From the NCBI GenBank assembly GCA_963588595.1, contig CAVAIA010000019.1, positions 1 through 64,000 on the forward strand: a stretch of 64,000 nucleotides of DNA. The letters run 5' to 3'. This document shows, piece after piece, positions 25,835-35,002 of this stretch (the stretch's first letter is position 1; every line of letters starts with the position of its first letter). The notes beneath the pieces were generated by a model. The model worked only from the letters and a program-made list of their open reading frames with translations. It did no database searches and was not told the origin of the DNA. The DNA is from Phoenicibacter sp963588595. Lineage in GTDB: Bacteria > Actinomycetota > Coriobacteriia > Coriobacteriales > Eggerthellaceae. The translations under genes and the position numbers were made by a program.

Positions 25835-28462
25835 CTAATTGCTAATAATTTCCTTATACAAAGTTTGCATGTTTTTTGCAGGTGTTAAACCTAGTTCGCT
25901 TTGCATAAAACTCTTGCATTCAAAATAAGTCGATATAGCTTCCGTTCTTTGGCATAGATATTTTTGAGCCTTCATAATTAACAAATAAATGTCTTCTCTA
26001 TGAGGACTTAAGTGCTTTGCCTCCCTTGCAAACCAAAGGCAAGACTTTGCTTCGCCTGCGTTAAGCAAAGTTTCCCCTGCACTAACAAGCGCGTCTGCAA
26101 GCTTGTTTCTATACGCTCTTCTATACACATCCAACCTTTCGTTTTTCCTTACGGTCGCAACTAATGGTTTTGACATGTGAGCAATAAGAGATACTAAATC
26201 TTCTTCCCAAGGGATATCAGGCGACATATTGAACGTTAAGTCAACGCATAATTGATTAAAGTTTTGTAAATCACTTCTGCAAATACACTCATTTAAATAA
26301 TATCCCGCGCTATTTTTCTTCAAAATTTCTTGACCCAAAGCTCTATTAAGTTTACCTCTCAAACCGCTGGTAACTTGGTAAAAGGATCTTATCTTAGTTT
26401 CGTCCTTGCTGCGCTTTTCTCCCCAAATAAAGTCTATTAACTCTTGTCTAGACGATTCTCTTCCATAATTTTGTGCAAGATAGAACAAAAACAAAACGTA
26501 ATTTTTACTATGCATAACATCCGTATCAATTGCCCTGTCAGCAATCTTTACGCTGCAAGTTCCAAAAAAGTTAAATTCGACAATATTACACCTCTTCTTA
26601 GAATTGACTAAATATATGTCAGTCCCGGCTCTATTCGACGTTCTATTGTCTAAAATTAAATCTTTTAAGTTGTAATTCTTATCATTCTCATCAATATTAA
26701 GAAGATCAATCGCAAGCCTTCTTGATTCGTTTGAAATTAAATTAAGCCATTCGGCTGCATAACCCTCAATAAAGTTAACACAAGCATTAAGGGCAAACTC
26801 AAAATAGTAATTCTCTTCGTTAGTAGTTTTAAGGGCGTGAGACTCCTTGTTTAAAAATTCAATAATTTTCTTAAGATTTGAAGACGCTTTACTTGAATCA
26901 TACTTATTATCAAAAACCTTATATAAAACTTCATCAATACTTGATCCAAGATCACAACAAGAAGATAAATCCTCAAACAGCCACGAAATAGCCAAATATA
27001 AAACATTTTTAGAAAGGAATTGCTTAGACTTAGGAGCGTTTTTAACGTTAATTATCTCGCTCTTTATTCGCAACAACACTTCAAGATAGCTCTTCTCTGA
27101 ATTTTGAATATAGCCGCATAAAAACCTTAAATCTGAATTGGTGAAAATGAAATTTTGATATACTTCATCTTTAAAATCATTTTCTCCCCAAGCAGAATAG
27201 TAGTCACGTAATTTTAGAAGAGCCAAAACTTTATCTTCTCCTTTGGCAATCCTTAAAAAGATGATTAGCGAAAGAATTCTTTGAGCGTAATTAGAAGAAT
27301 GAGAATGCATTATCGAGTAATAAGAATCAACTATGCATGGGTTATTATGATCATTGAAATTAATTAACGCTTTTAAGCACCTAACTTTATCTCTAATTGA
27401 GGCTGAAGTGCTTGGATTTCCTCTAAGCGCATATCTTAAATATGAGCTATTGTGTGAATTAATAAATCCTTTTGAATTTTCAACAATCCATTCAAATCGA
27501 GCGTCTTTTTCATAAAAAGAATAAATAAACTCAAAAGCCCTTTCATAATTCTTTAAATTCAAAAGTTTTTGCGAAATAACCTCTAAAAAAGATCTGCTAT
27601 TCTTCTTAAAATATTCATGAGCAATTTCACTCAGGCAAAAATTCATGCCTTCCTTAATGTCAAAAATAGGCAACTTTGCACAATTAAACGTCATTGAATC
27701 AAGATCAATGCCCAGATGCGGGTAAGATTCTTTTAACTTTTTTAAAACAAAGTTGCTTTGTCTTTTCCCGAACATATCATATAAGTCGACAAACTTGCCA
27801 GATTCCAAAACATAAATCGTGAAAATTATGCTCAATGCTTCTAACTTGTCTCCGTAGTTTTGCAATTGTGAGAACATACATTGAACATATTTCGGCTTAA
27901 AACAAAGACACATAACTCGAGTGTTTGCGCTTTCTGAATTTTCGTCATGCAAAAATGAAGGACTCTTGAAAGCAAGATTTTTTTCCGCATCGCTTAAAAG
28001 AAGCTTATTCGAGCTAATCGTGTAGAATCCTTCCTCAAAATTGTTCTTCGATTCAATTGAAGTATTTACAAGAACTTCAACCCCCTTAGACACAAGCAAA
28101 TCTGTCAGCTCGAGAAATTTCTTTTTTCTTTTAGCATCCAAAAAGCAAACATCGTCAAAAACACATATATTGGGATAAGAATTTTTCTCAAAGACTTCAT
28201 TTCTAATCACTTTGGAATCAAGATCCCTCAAAAAACATGGCGAGGAGCAATCAAACCAAAAAGTCTTCTTAAAATTAAACATCACTTTAGCATAAGCCGC
28301 ACAAAGGGCAGATTTTCCATAACCTCCAGGAGCAACAATTAATCTTGGCAAATTTCTTTTTAAAGTTAGCTCACGAACAAGAGAGTCACGACTAAAACTA
28401 AATCCAGGAACACCTTGAGGATAGTTCCCATTGCACGCGCTCCTTTGAATAAAAGTTCTCAT
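25835..28462 (-). CDS. Large STAND-type ATPase regulator with C-terminal SARP/BTAD output domain
   Basis: An 875-residue regulator. Near the N-terminus is a P-loop with Walker A APGGYGKS (44-51) and Walker B ICVFDDV (about 99-105), as in MalT-like STAND proteins. The middle (about 180-630) is helical and not recognisable. A winged-helix region of OmpR/SARP type follows (about 635-740, with SRQELIDFIWGE and FYQVTSGLRGKLN). The end is a bacterial transcriptional activation domain (about 742-875, helical repeats ending in YFECKSFMQSELGLTPAKN). SARPs usually carry this pair at the N-terminus, so the order is reversed. It is a lone gene between secA and yqeK, with about 190 bases upstream. Targets and ligand are unknown. 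Confidence 0.75.
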   Translation of the reverse strand: MRTFIQRSACNGNYPQGVPGFSFSRDSLVRELTLKRNLPRLIVAPGGYGKSALCAAYAKVMFNFKKTFWFDCSSPCFLRDLDSKVIRNEVFEKNSYPNICVFDDVCFLDAKRKKKFLELTDLLVSKGVEVLVNTSIESKNNFEEGFYTISSNKLLLSDAEKNLAFKSPSFLHDENSESANTRVMCLCFKPKYVQCMFSQLQNYGDKLEALSIIFTIYVLESGKFVDLYDMFGKRQSNFVLKKLKESYPHLGIDLDSMTFNCAKLPIFDIKEGMNFCLSEIAHEYFKKNSRSFLEVISQKLLNLKNYERAFEFIYSFYEKDARFEWIVENSKGFINSHNSSYLRYALRGNPSTSASIRDKVRCLKALINFNDHNNPCIVDSYYSIMHSHSSNYAQRILSLIIFLRIAKGEDKVLALLKLRDYYSAWGENDFKDEVYQNFIFTNSDLRFLCGYIQNSEKSYLEVLLRIKSEIINVKNAPKSKQFLSKNVLYLAISWLFEDLSSCCDLGSSIDEVLYKVFDNKYDSSKASSNLKKIIEFLNKESHALKTTNEENYYFEFALNACVNFIEGYAAEWLNLISNESRRLAIDLLNIDENDKNYNLKDLILDNRTSNRAGTDIYLVNSKKRCNIVEFNFFGTCSVKIADRAIDTDVMHSKNYVLFLFYLAQNYGRESSRQELIDFIWGEKRSKDETKIRSFYQVTSGLRGKLNRALGQEILKKNSAGYYLNECICRSDLQNFNQLCVDLTFNMSPDIPWEEDLVSLIAHMSKPLVATVRKNERLDVYRRAYRNKLADALVSAGETLLNAGEAKSCLWFAREAKHLSPHREDIYLLIMKAQKYLCQRTEAISTYFECKSFMQSELGLTPAKNMQTLYKEIISN

Positions 28463-28656
28463 AATGCATCCTTTCGCTTTTAAGGAAAATAAAATTCACG
28501 GGAAGATTATGATGAAACTATTAATGTGATAGATCAAATTGAAAAAACAAAACAAAGAAACGTGTCAAATTCAAGTTAGAACGCTATTTACACAAAAAAT
28601 TGTTAAAAATAACGTCAAAAGTTGATAAAAAATATAGCAAATATTGGTGAAATATT

Positions 28657-29280
28657 TTAAAGAACATGTAGCGTCAATTTTTTAACCAAACTATTGTATA
28701 TAGACAAAGTGTCAGGATGGAGAAGCCTGCGATTCAAAATTAACTTGACGGTCCATGCGCGATAAACTGCATAAAAGAGCTCTTCTAAGCTGACCTTTCC
28801 TATAAGAGAAGTTAGCTCATCAAGCTCCGGATAGCTCCTTGTTGGCTCAATTGCATCTGCAACATATAAAACCATATCCAGGTTCGACATATTTTGACAT
28901 GCAATCGTGTGAACCTCAATAGCATGCAAAATATCATCAGGGAGTTCAGGGATTTCTTTCTTCAAGGAAAAAGCTGCTGTTGGACCATGCAATAGCTTTG
29001 GCATATATTCGATAACAACTGGATCAATTTTTTTATCAAGCTTGAGCTTTCTTGCCTTCTTTACAACCTTTTTATTGCTCAAACACTTGTCCCAATCGTG
29101 CAAAGCACCAGCAAGCCTTGCTTTTTTTTCGTCTACCCCATACACTTTCGCCAACAATTCGCATGTCGCACTAACGCTTAAAATATGCTCAAAACGCTCA
29201 CCATCAACTCTCTTTTTAACTCTAAGCAAAGTTGACTCATAAAAAGCATCACTATAAATGTCTACTGACTTAAAAGCCAT
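28657..29280 (-). CDS. yqeK: YqeK-type HD-domain phosphohydrolase
   Basis: HD-family protein of 207 residues, probably the symmetrical Ap4A hydrolase YqeK. The metal-site residues are visible as H in RFEHILSVSATCE and HD in AGALHDWDKCL, with later HGPTAA and an EVHTIAC histidine. It lies 19 bases after the obg-nadD fusion. nadD-yqeK is a very common pair, which supports the call. The usual next gene, rsfS, is missing: a regulator gene follows instead. Confidence 0.85.
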   Translation of the reverse strand: MAFKSVDIYSDAFYESTLLRVKKRVDGERFEHILSVSATCELLAKVYGVDEKKARLAGALHDWDKCLSNKKVVKKARKLKLDKKIDPVVIEYMPKLLHGPTAAFSLKKEIPELPDDILHAIEVHTIACQNMSNLDMVLYVADAIEPTRSYPELDELTSLIGKVSLEELFYAVYRAWTVKLILNRRLLHPDTLSIYNSLVKKLTLHVL

Positions 29281-29299
29281 ATTAAAACCACTTTCCCAT

Positions 29300-31285
29300 T
29301 TAAACTAAATACCCTGCGTCAACTAAATAATCAAAAACACCATCATCTAGCAAAGTTCTATCGCACTCTCCTCTTTCGATGGACTCTTTCACTTCGCTAG
29401 AAGAAACATCAACACTTTTTGCCTTGACTATATCAACCTTAAACCCAGCATCGACAACCACTTGGGGAACTTCAAAGATGTCAACTCCAGGACGTGTCAC
29501 GCAAATTATCCGAGCGTCGCGAGCAATTCTGCTTGCATTTTTCCACAAAGGAAGTTCTGAGATTAAATCACTGCCTATAATTAAATAGAATTTTGCGTTA
29601 ATCCCTTTTTCATCATATGCCTTCTTAAAATGCGCAAGCGTTTCTGATGTGTAAGAAATTCCACTCTTTTCTAGCTCGAAGTCAGAAACTTTAAATCCGT
29701 TATAGTTTGAAATCGCAATCTTTATCATCTCTAAACGATCATAGGAACTAAAAGTCGACTTTCCTTTTTCACTCTTGAATGGAGATATGTTTGCAGGGAC
29801 GAAATAAATTTCATCAAGCCCCGAATGATCAAAAGCAGCCTTGGCGCAAGCTATATGTCCTTTGTGAATGGGGTCAAAAGATCCTCCAAAAATTCCAACC
29901 TTGACAACGTTTATGTCCGAGCTTGAATATAAATTAAATGAAAAGTCGCATATAAAAATCTCGTCACCATTTATAGCACCAGCTTCGAACAAAGAGTCTT
30001 CGACCCCTAACGCTTTGAAACGAGATTGAAAATAGTCGACAGCTTCCTCGTTGTCCCAATCTGTTTGATAGATTAATCTCTCAACCTTCTTCCCGCTAAC
30101 GCGCCAACCTTCATTCTCGCGCTTGATCTTAAATGCATCATCACAAGTGTTTGTCTCATCATAAGAATAAACTACATCGATCTCTTCTTCCTTCATTAGC
30201 TCGTGCGAGCTTTTATCTTTTATGTTTGACAACAAAGAATAAACCTTTACCTTCAATTCATCGATGCCACGTTTAGTGATCGCGCTAACGCACACAACCT
30301 CACCATCTAAAAGATTATTCTTAGCGCTGCCACGCTCTTGTTCTTTAAAGTCGTCGAAAACCCTCTTCTTTAATCTCTCTAAATTACGTTTTGCAACATC
30401 ATCAAACTCACACATATCAACCTTGTTTGCAACAACTAATCTTAATTTATTGCTTAACAAATTTGAATATTTCTCAAGTTCTGAATTTATAACATCATAG
30501 TCTTGGAGCGGATCTCTAGATTCAAAACCCCCTGTTATATCAACAACGTGCAATATTATGCTCGCTCTTTCAATATGTCTTAAAAATTCGTGACCGAGTC
30601 CTTTTCCAACGCTCGCCCCCTCAATTAACCCAGGCACATCTGCTATAACAAAAGAATCGTCAAAGACCTTACAAACGCCTAAATTGGGAGTCAAAGTTGT
30701 GAATGGGTAATCAGCTATTTTTGGGCGTGCTTTGCTCATGCAAGCAATAATTGAAGATTTGCCGACGCTTGGCATTCCAACTAACGCGCAATCAGCCATA
30801 AGCTTAAGCTCAAGTTCAATTTCGCGAACCTCGCCAGGAGTGCCCAATTGCGCAAAAGCAGGAGCTCTTTTAACTGAAGTCACAAAATGCGTGTTTCCTA
30901 GCCCTCCTATGCCTCCGCTTGCAACTATTAGTGATTGTCCATCCTTCTTTAAATCGCCAATAGTTTCACCAACAACACCACTGTGTGAGTCATATTCGTG
31001 AACAACAGTTCCAACAGGAACTTTTAAAATAACGTCTTCTCCACTCCTTCCAGATTTTTTAGATCCTTGACCATGCATTCCTCGCTCAGCTTTGAAGTGG
31101 TGGGTAAAACGATAATCGATTAACGTAGAAACATTTGAGTCGGCTCTAAGAACAATATTGCCTCCTCTTCCACCGTCCCCTCCATCAGGTCCGCCCTTTG
31201 GAACATGCGCTTCCCTCCTAAAAGAAACACATCCGCTTCCTCCATCTCCTGCCTTGACCTCTATGTGAACCTTATCTATAAACAT
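29300..31285 (-). CDS. Obg-NadD fusion: ribosome-assembly GTPase joined to nicotinate-mononucleotide adenylyltransferase
   Basis: A 661-residue bifunctional chain. Residues 1-157 are the glycine-rich Obg domain (KAGDGGSGCVSFRREAHVPK). The G domain has GMPSVGKSS, DVPGLIEGAS and NKVD. An OCT domain follows (about 365-440). From about 461 to the end the chain is NadD, with VGIFGGSFDPIHKGH, the GSDLISELPLWKN block and VDVSSSEVKESI, complete to the normal NadD end. Obg helps 50S assembly; NadD makes deamido-NAD. The genes are usual neighbours (obg-nadD-yqeK), but here no stop separates them. I start at the ATG at 31285, where Obg homology begins; an upstream in-frame start would overlap a terminator. 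Confidence 0.9.
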   Translation of the reverse strand: MFIDKVHIEVKAGDGGSGCVSFRREAHVPKGGPDGGDGGRGGNIVLRADSNVSTLIDYRFTHHFKAERGMHGQGSKKSGRSGEDVILKVPVGTVVHEYDSHSGVVGETIGDLKKDGQSLIVASGGIGGLGNTHFVTSVKRAPAFAQLGTPGEVREIELELKLMADCALVGMPSVGKSSIIACMSKARPKIADYPFTTLTPNLGVCKVFDDSFVIADVPGLIEGASVGKGLGHEFLRHIERASIILHVVDITGGFESRDPLQDYDVINSELEKYSNLLSNKLRLVVANKVDMCEFDDVAKRNLERLKKRVFDDFKEQERGSAKNNLLDGEVVCVSAITKRGIDELKVKVYSLLSNIKDKSSHELMKEEEIDVVYSYDETNTCDDAFKIKRENEGWRVSGKKVERLIYQTDWDNEEAVDYFQSRFKALGVEDSLFEAGAINGDEIFICDFSFNLYSSSDINVVKVGIFGGSFDPIHKGHIACAKAAFDHSGLDEIYFVPANISPFKSEKGKSTFSSYDRLEMIKIAISNYNGFKVSDFELEKSGISYTSETLAHFKKAYDEKGINAKFYLIIGSDLISELPLWKNASRIARDARIICVTRPGVDIFEVPQVVVDAGFKVDIVKAKSVDVSSSEVKESIERGECDRTLLDDGVFDYLVDAGYLV

Positions 31286-31306
31286 AAACCATCGATTTCT
31301 AATATA

Positions 31307-31333
31307 ACAAAAAAGCCCTGCGTTTACAGAGCT
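31307..31333 (-). terminator. Intrinsic terminator after rpmA
   Basis: Minus strand: stem AGCTCTG (31327-31333) with CAGGGCT (31314-31320), one G-U pair, six-base loop, then a T-rich run. It separates the rplU-rpmA unit from obg-nadD, yet only about 20 bases remain before the obg start, so partial readthrough is likely needed. Confidence 0.65.
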
Positions 31334-31366
31334 CAAATGTTAAAAAATAATATAACTTTTGTTAAA

Positions 31367-31618
31367 TTAACTTACAGGAATGACATGCACTTTTCTTTTG
31401 TCTCCACGTGTGAATTTCAATGTTCCATCACACAAAGCGAACAACGTGTCGTCTTTGCCACGACCAACATTCTCACCAGGGTGGAATTTAGTTCCTCGTT
31501 GACGAACAATAATATTCCCAGTTTTTACAGCTTGTCCAGCGAACATCTTACAACCCAAACGTTGAGCCCTAGAGTCGCGACCATTTCTAATGGATCCTTG
31601 CCCTTTCTTATGCGCCAT
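31367..31618 (-). CDS. rpmA: Ribosomal protein L27
   Basis: Large-subunit protein whose N-terminus reaches the peptidyl-transferase centre. The 83-residue protein starts MAHKKGQGSIRNGRDSRAQRLG, so it has no N-terminal extension to be cleaved (the Firmicutes Prp-type pre-sequence is absent). The GTKFHPGENVGRGKDDTLFA block is typical. It lies three bases after rplU, in the standard rplU-rpmA-obg order. Confidence 0.97.
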   Translation of the reverse strand: MAHKKGQGSIRNGRDSRAQRLGCKMFAGQAVKTGNIIVRQRGTKFHPGENVGRGKDDTLFALCDGTLKFTRGDKRKVHVIPVS

Positions 31619-31621
31619 CTT

Positions 31622-32242
31622 TTATTCTCCTTTTTTTTCAGTGCTAGCAGCTTTTTTAGTAGTAGCACTCTTCTTAGTTGTGCTTGTTGCTTTTTTAGCA
31701 GTTGTCGCCTTTTTTGAAGTTGTCGTCGTCTTCGAGGCAGTGGTTGTCTTTTTTGAAGCAGTTGTCTTCTTGGCAGCCGCAGTCGTCTTTTTAGTTGATG
31801 CGCTAGTCTTTGAACTTGCTGTTGCAGCTTTTCCTTTCGATGCGGCAGCTGTAGTCTTCTTTGCGCTTGTTTTCTTAGTTGCGCTCGCCGTCTTGCTCGT
31901 CTTCGTAGATGTTTTCTTATCAGCCTTAGCTTTCTCGTCTCCAACGCTAACAATCTTGAGTTTAGTCATCTGTTGTCTATGACCAACTTTGCGTTGATAA
32001 TTCTTTCTCTTCTTGAATTTAAAAACTATTACCTTCTTATCCTTGAATTGCTCAACAATTTCACCAACAACCTTCGTTTGCGAGGCTGCCTTAGGATCAG
32101 CACTAACCTTGCCGTCGGCTGAAGTAAAAATTGTTTCTAAATTAATTTTGTCGCCGACTTTACCATCAATTTTTTCAACTTTAATAACGTCGCCAGCGAC
32201 AACCTTATATTGTTTTGAACCTGTTTTAACTATTGCGTACAT
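31622..32242 (-). CDS. rplU: Ribosomal protein L21 with long histone-H1-like basic tail
   Basis: Residues 1-102 are ordinary L21 (MYAIVKTGSKQYKVVAGDVI to KRKNYQRKVGHRQQMTKLKI), which binds 23S rRNA. About 100 further residues, made almost only of Lys, Thr, Ala and Ser, double the length to 206 and resemble histone H1 or AlaLys-rich tails. The tail stays in frame to a TAA three bases before rpmA. It is probably disordered and could bind rRNA or DNA (inference). L21 is usually near 103 residues. Driven by the strong promoter at 32280. Confidence 0.95.
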   Translation of the reverse strand: MYAIVKTGSKQYKVVAGDVIKVEKIDGKVGDKINLETIFTSADGKVSADPKAASQTKVVGEIVEQFKDKKVIVFKFKKRKNYQRKVGHRQQMTKLKIVSVGDEKAKADKKTSTKTSKTASATKKTSAKKTTAAASKGKAATASSKTSASTKKTTAAAKKTTASKKTTTASKTTTTSKKATTAKKATSTTKKSATTKKAASTEKKGE

Positions 32243-32279
32243 TTACTATCTCCTGTCGTATCTTGACACGCGAAGTCTT

Positions 32280-32307
32280 ATTATACACCGCTTTTAGAGC
32301 GAGTCAA
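32280..32307 (-). promoter_or_regulatory. Predicted rplU-rpmA promoter
   Basis: Minus strand: TTGACT (32302-32307), 16-base spacer, perfect TATAAT (32280-32285). It lies just before the 38-base leader with ribosome site AGGAG, and just after the polA stop. One of the best promoter matches in the window. Confidence 0.75.
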
Positions 32308-32314
32308 GAAAAAA

Positions 32315-35002
32315 TTAATGAGCTTCAGCCCAATTTTTTCCAACCCCCACATCAACAACTAAAGGAACTCTTAATGCAACGACATTTTCCATAGTATCCT
32401 TAACGATTTGTTTAACAACTTCCAGCTCAGAAGGCAAAACACTCAAATCGAGCTCATCGTGAACTTGAATCATTATTTTAGAAGAGAGCTTTTTATCCAC
32501 AAGTTGCCTTTGCAATTTAACCATCGCAATCTTGATAATATCAGCCGCACTTCCTTGCATAGGATGATTCATAGCTGTTCTCTCCCCGAACGCTCTCACT
32601 TGTTTGTTTTCAGACAAAATTTCAGGAATGATTCTTTTTCTACCAAACATAGTTTTTGAAAATCCATGTTCCAACGCAAAAGTGATAGTTGAATCTAAAA
32701 ATTGCCTCACTCCAGGATAACTTTCATAATATCTATCGATCATCGATTTGGCTTCCTCGTAAGAAATTTTTAATTGGCGAGACAGAGAATAAGCTTGTTG
32801 ACCATAAATGATGCCAAAATTAACTGCTTTGGCAGAAGATCTCATCTTATCAGTAACATCATTTTCTCCAACACCAAAAATTCTCATAGCAGTTTGCTTG
32901 TGAAAATCCTCACCGCTCAAAAATGCATCAATCAAGTTTTCGTCTTGGCTTAAGTGCGCTAAAAGTCTAAGCTCAATTTGAGAATAATCGGCACTTAAAA
33001 ATAAATCGTTTTCCCTCGCAGGCAAAAATGCGCTCCTAATACGCTTACCGAAATCTGATCTAACAGGGATATTTTGCAAATTAGGATCCGAGGAGCTCAA
33101 TCTTCCTGTTGCAGTGGATGCTTGATTAAACTTCGTGTGAACAAGCCTATCCTTCCCCCTCATTTTTGGAAGAGCATCAACATAAGTAGATCTCATCTTT
33201 GCTAATTCTCTATATTTCAAAACCAAACTACAAATTCTATGTTCAGCTGCAAGTTCTCCTAAAACCTTTGCGTCAGTCGAAAAACCGCTCTTATTTTTTT
33301 TGAGAGGTTTTATTCCCATCTCTTGAAATAGAACGATTGAAAGTTGAGAAGGCGATTCTATTAAAAATTCGTGTCCTGCCTCACTATAAATTTCCTTCTC
33401 TAATTCGCCAATCTTTGAATCACAATATTTAGAAAGATCACTAAAAATTGAATCATCTAGCGCGCAACCGTTTCGCTCAATTGCAGAAAGAACACATGTC
33501 AAAGGCTGTTCGCATTCATAAAACAACCTTGATTCTTCTAAACTCTTTTGAGCGTTTAAGTCAGCTTCAAACTTTTGTTTTAAAACTAAGTTTAAGTAAG
33601 CAAATTGAGGAGCCCTTTTTTCAATTGGATCGTTTGAAGTGAAAGAAAAGCCAAGTTGATTATAGAAGTCCTCAGCTGTCTTATAAACTATATTGGATCT
33701 TTGCATATTGGAGACAACATGCAAATCAAAAACTTTAGCTGAAAGTAAATCTATCTCGTTTAATAACGTCTTCTCAGCGCTGTCATGGGGATAGGCAATT
33801 GAAATTAAATCCTTTGCGTCATATGCAACGAGAGTTGACGATAAAAGCGCGGATGAAATAATCTCTTTTACCTCATCCACTTCTCCATAAGCGACAAATT
33901 CGCTAGTCGAAATTCCAACCAATGGCTTGGAGTCAGAATGCTTTTTTAAATACATCTTGCTTGGAGTAACCAAGCTAAAACTTAAATCCGCATCTCCCTT
34001 TTTAAATAGAGCATTCAATGACTCCTTAGCTTGATCAAAGCTCACTAATGGAGGAAAGTCAACATTTTCGCTTCCACTTTCTCCCCCATCATTTGAAGGA
34101 CCAGACAAATCAAGATTCGCTTTCTTAAAACTAGCAAGTGTTGAGCGCAAACCATATTTTAGCAACGTCTTCTCAACATGCTTTTCATCAAAATCAAAAA
34201 CGTGACCAGAGCCTAAATCAATATCAAGGTCCAATGAACAATTTATAGTTGCAAGCTTTTTTGATAGATAGGCGTCTTCCTTAAAATTTATAAGATTCTC
34301 TAATTTTTTTCCTTTAAGGTCACTTAAATTTTCATAAATCCCATCCAAAGTTTTATATTTTGATAAAAGCTCGCAAGCGCTCTTAGGTCCAATTCCGGGA
34401 ACCCCTGGGATGTTGTCAGAAGAATCGCCGACTAAGGCAAGGTAGTCAACAATTTGGTTTGGATAAACGCCGAACTTATCAAAAACTTCCTCGTTGCCTC
34501 GAACGCAAACATCTCTGTTCTTCCTGTCGGTTGTAACAGTAAACACACTATCACAAACAAGTTGATTTAGATCCTTATCACCAGTAACTAAATAGCACTC
34601 ATCTCCGCGCTCAACGCAAAGCTTGCTTATAGTGCCCATACAATCATCAGCTTCCCAACCGTCAGCCGTAACAATCTTTACGCCCATCGCCACCAAAATT
34701 TCTTGGGTTATAGGAAATTGCTTCTTTAAATCCTCATCCATATGAGGTCTGTTAGCTTTATATTTCTCAAACAGCTCAATTCTGTGAGTTGCCTTAGTGC
34801 TATCAAAAGTACAAATTAATATATCTGGATTTAAATGAGAAACATATTTAAAAAACATCGAAAAAAAACCAAAGACGGCATTCGTTGGAGTGCCGTCTGG
34901 TGCTTTAAAGTCAAACTTCATTGCGTGAAATGCCCTATGCATCAAGGCATTTCCATCAATTATGCAAACTTTTTTATTCGTTAGATTCTTCTTTGTTGTC
35001 AC
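32315..35002 (-). CDS. polA: DNA polymerase I
   Basis: Repair and Okazaki-fragment polymerase, 895 residues. The 5' nuclease domain is at the N-terminus (CIIDGNALMHRAFHAM, GWEADDCMGT, VPGIGPKSA). The polymerase domain has motif A DYSQIELRLLAHLS, motif B KAVNFGIIYG and motif C QVHDELDL. The middle 3'-5' exonuclease region lacks the DxE catalytic motif (FVAYGEVDEV region), so proofreading is probably lost, as in Bacillus PolA. The ATG at 35002 lies within the rpmE end, a 29-base overlap, so the two are probably co-translated. Confidence 0.95.
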   Translation of the reverse strand: MTTKKNLTNKKVCIIDGNALMHRAFHAMKFDFKAPDGTPTNAVFGFFSMFFKYVSHLNPDILICTFDSTKATHRIELFEKYKANRPHMDEDLKKQFPITQEILVAMGVKIVTADGWEADDCMGTISKLCVERGDECYLVTGDKDLNQLVCDSVFTVTTDRKNRDVCVRGNEEVFDKFGVYPNQIVDYLALVGDSSDNIPGVPGIGPKSACELLSKYKTLDGIYENLSDLKGKKLENLINFKEDAYLSKKLATINCSLDLDIDLGSGHVFDFDEKHVEKTLLKYGLRSTLASFKKANLDLSGPSNDGGESGSENVDFPPLVSFDQAKESLNALFKKGDADLSFSLVTPSKMYLKKHSDSKPLVGISTSEFVAYGEVDEVKEIISSALLSSTLVAYDAKDLISIAYPHDSAEKTLLNEIDLLSAKVFDLHVVSNMQRSNIVYKTAEDFYNQLGFSFTSNDPIEKRAPQFAYLNLVLKQKFEADLNAQKSLEESRLFYECEQPLTCVLSAIERNGCALDDSIFSDLSKYCDSKIGELEKEIYSEAGHEFLIESPSQLSIVLFQEMGIKPLKKNKSGFSTDAKVLGELAAEHRICSLVLKYRELAKMRSTYVDALPKMRGKDRLVHTKFNQASTATGRLSSSDPNLQNIPVRSDFGKRIRSAFLPARENDLFLSADYSQIELRLLAHLSQDENLIDAFLSGEDFHKQTAMRIFGVGENDVTDKMRSSAKAVNFGIIYGQQAYSLSRQLKISYEEAKSMIDRYYESYPGVRQFLDSTITFALEHGFSKTMFGRKRIIPEILSENKQVRAFGERTAMNHPMQGSAADIIKIAMVKLQRQLVDKKLSSKIMIQVHDELDLSVLPSELEVVKQIVKDTMENVVALRVPLVVDVGVGKNWAEAH

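Noticed and set aside
31525..31953. Arg/Leu/Gln-rich frame overlapping rplU and rpmA
   Set aside because: It is an out-of-frame reading of the repetitive L21 tail codons.
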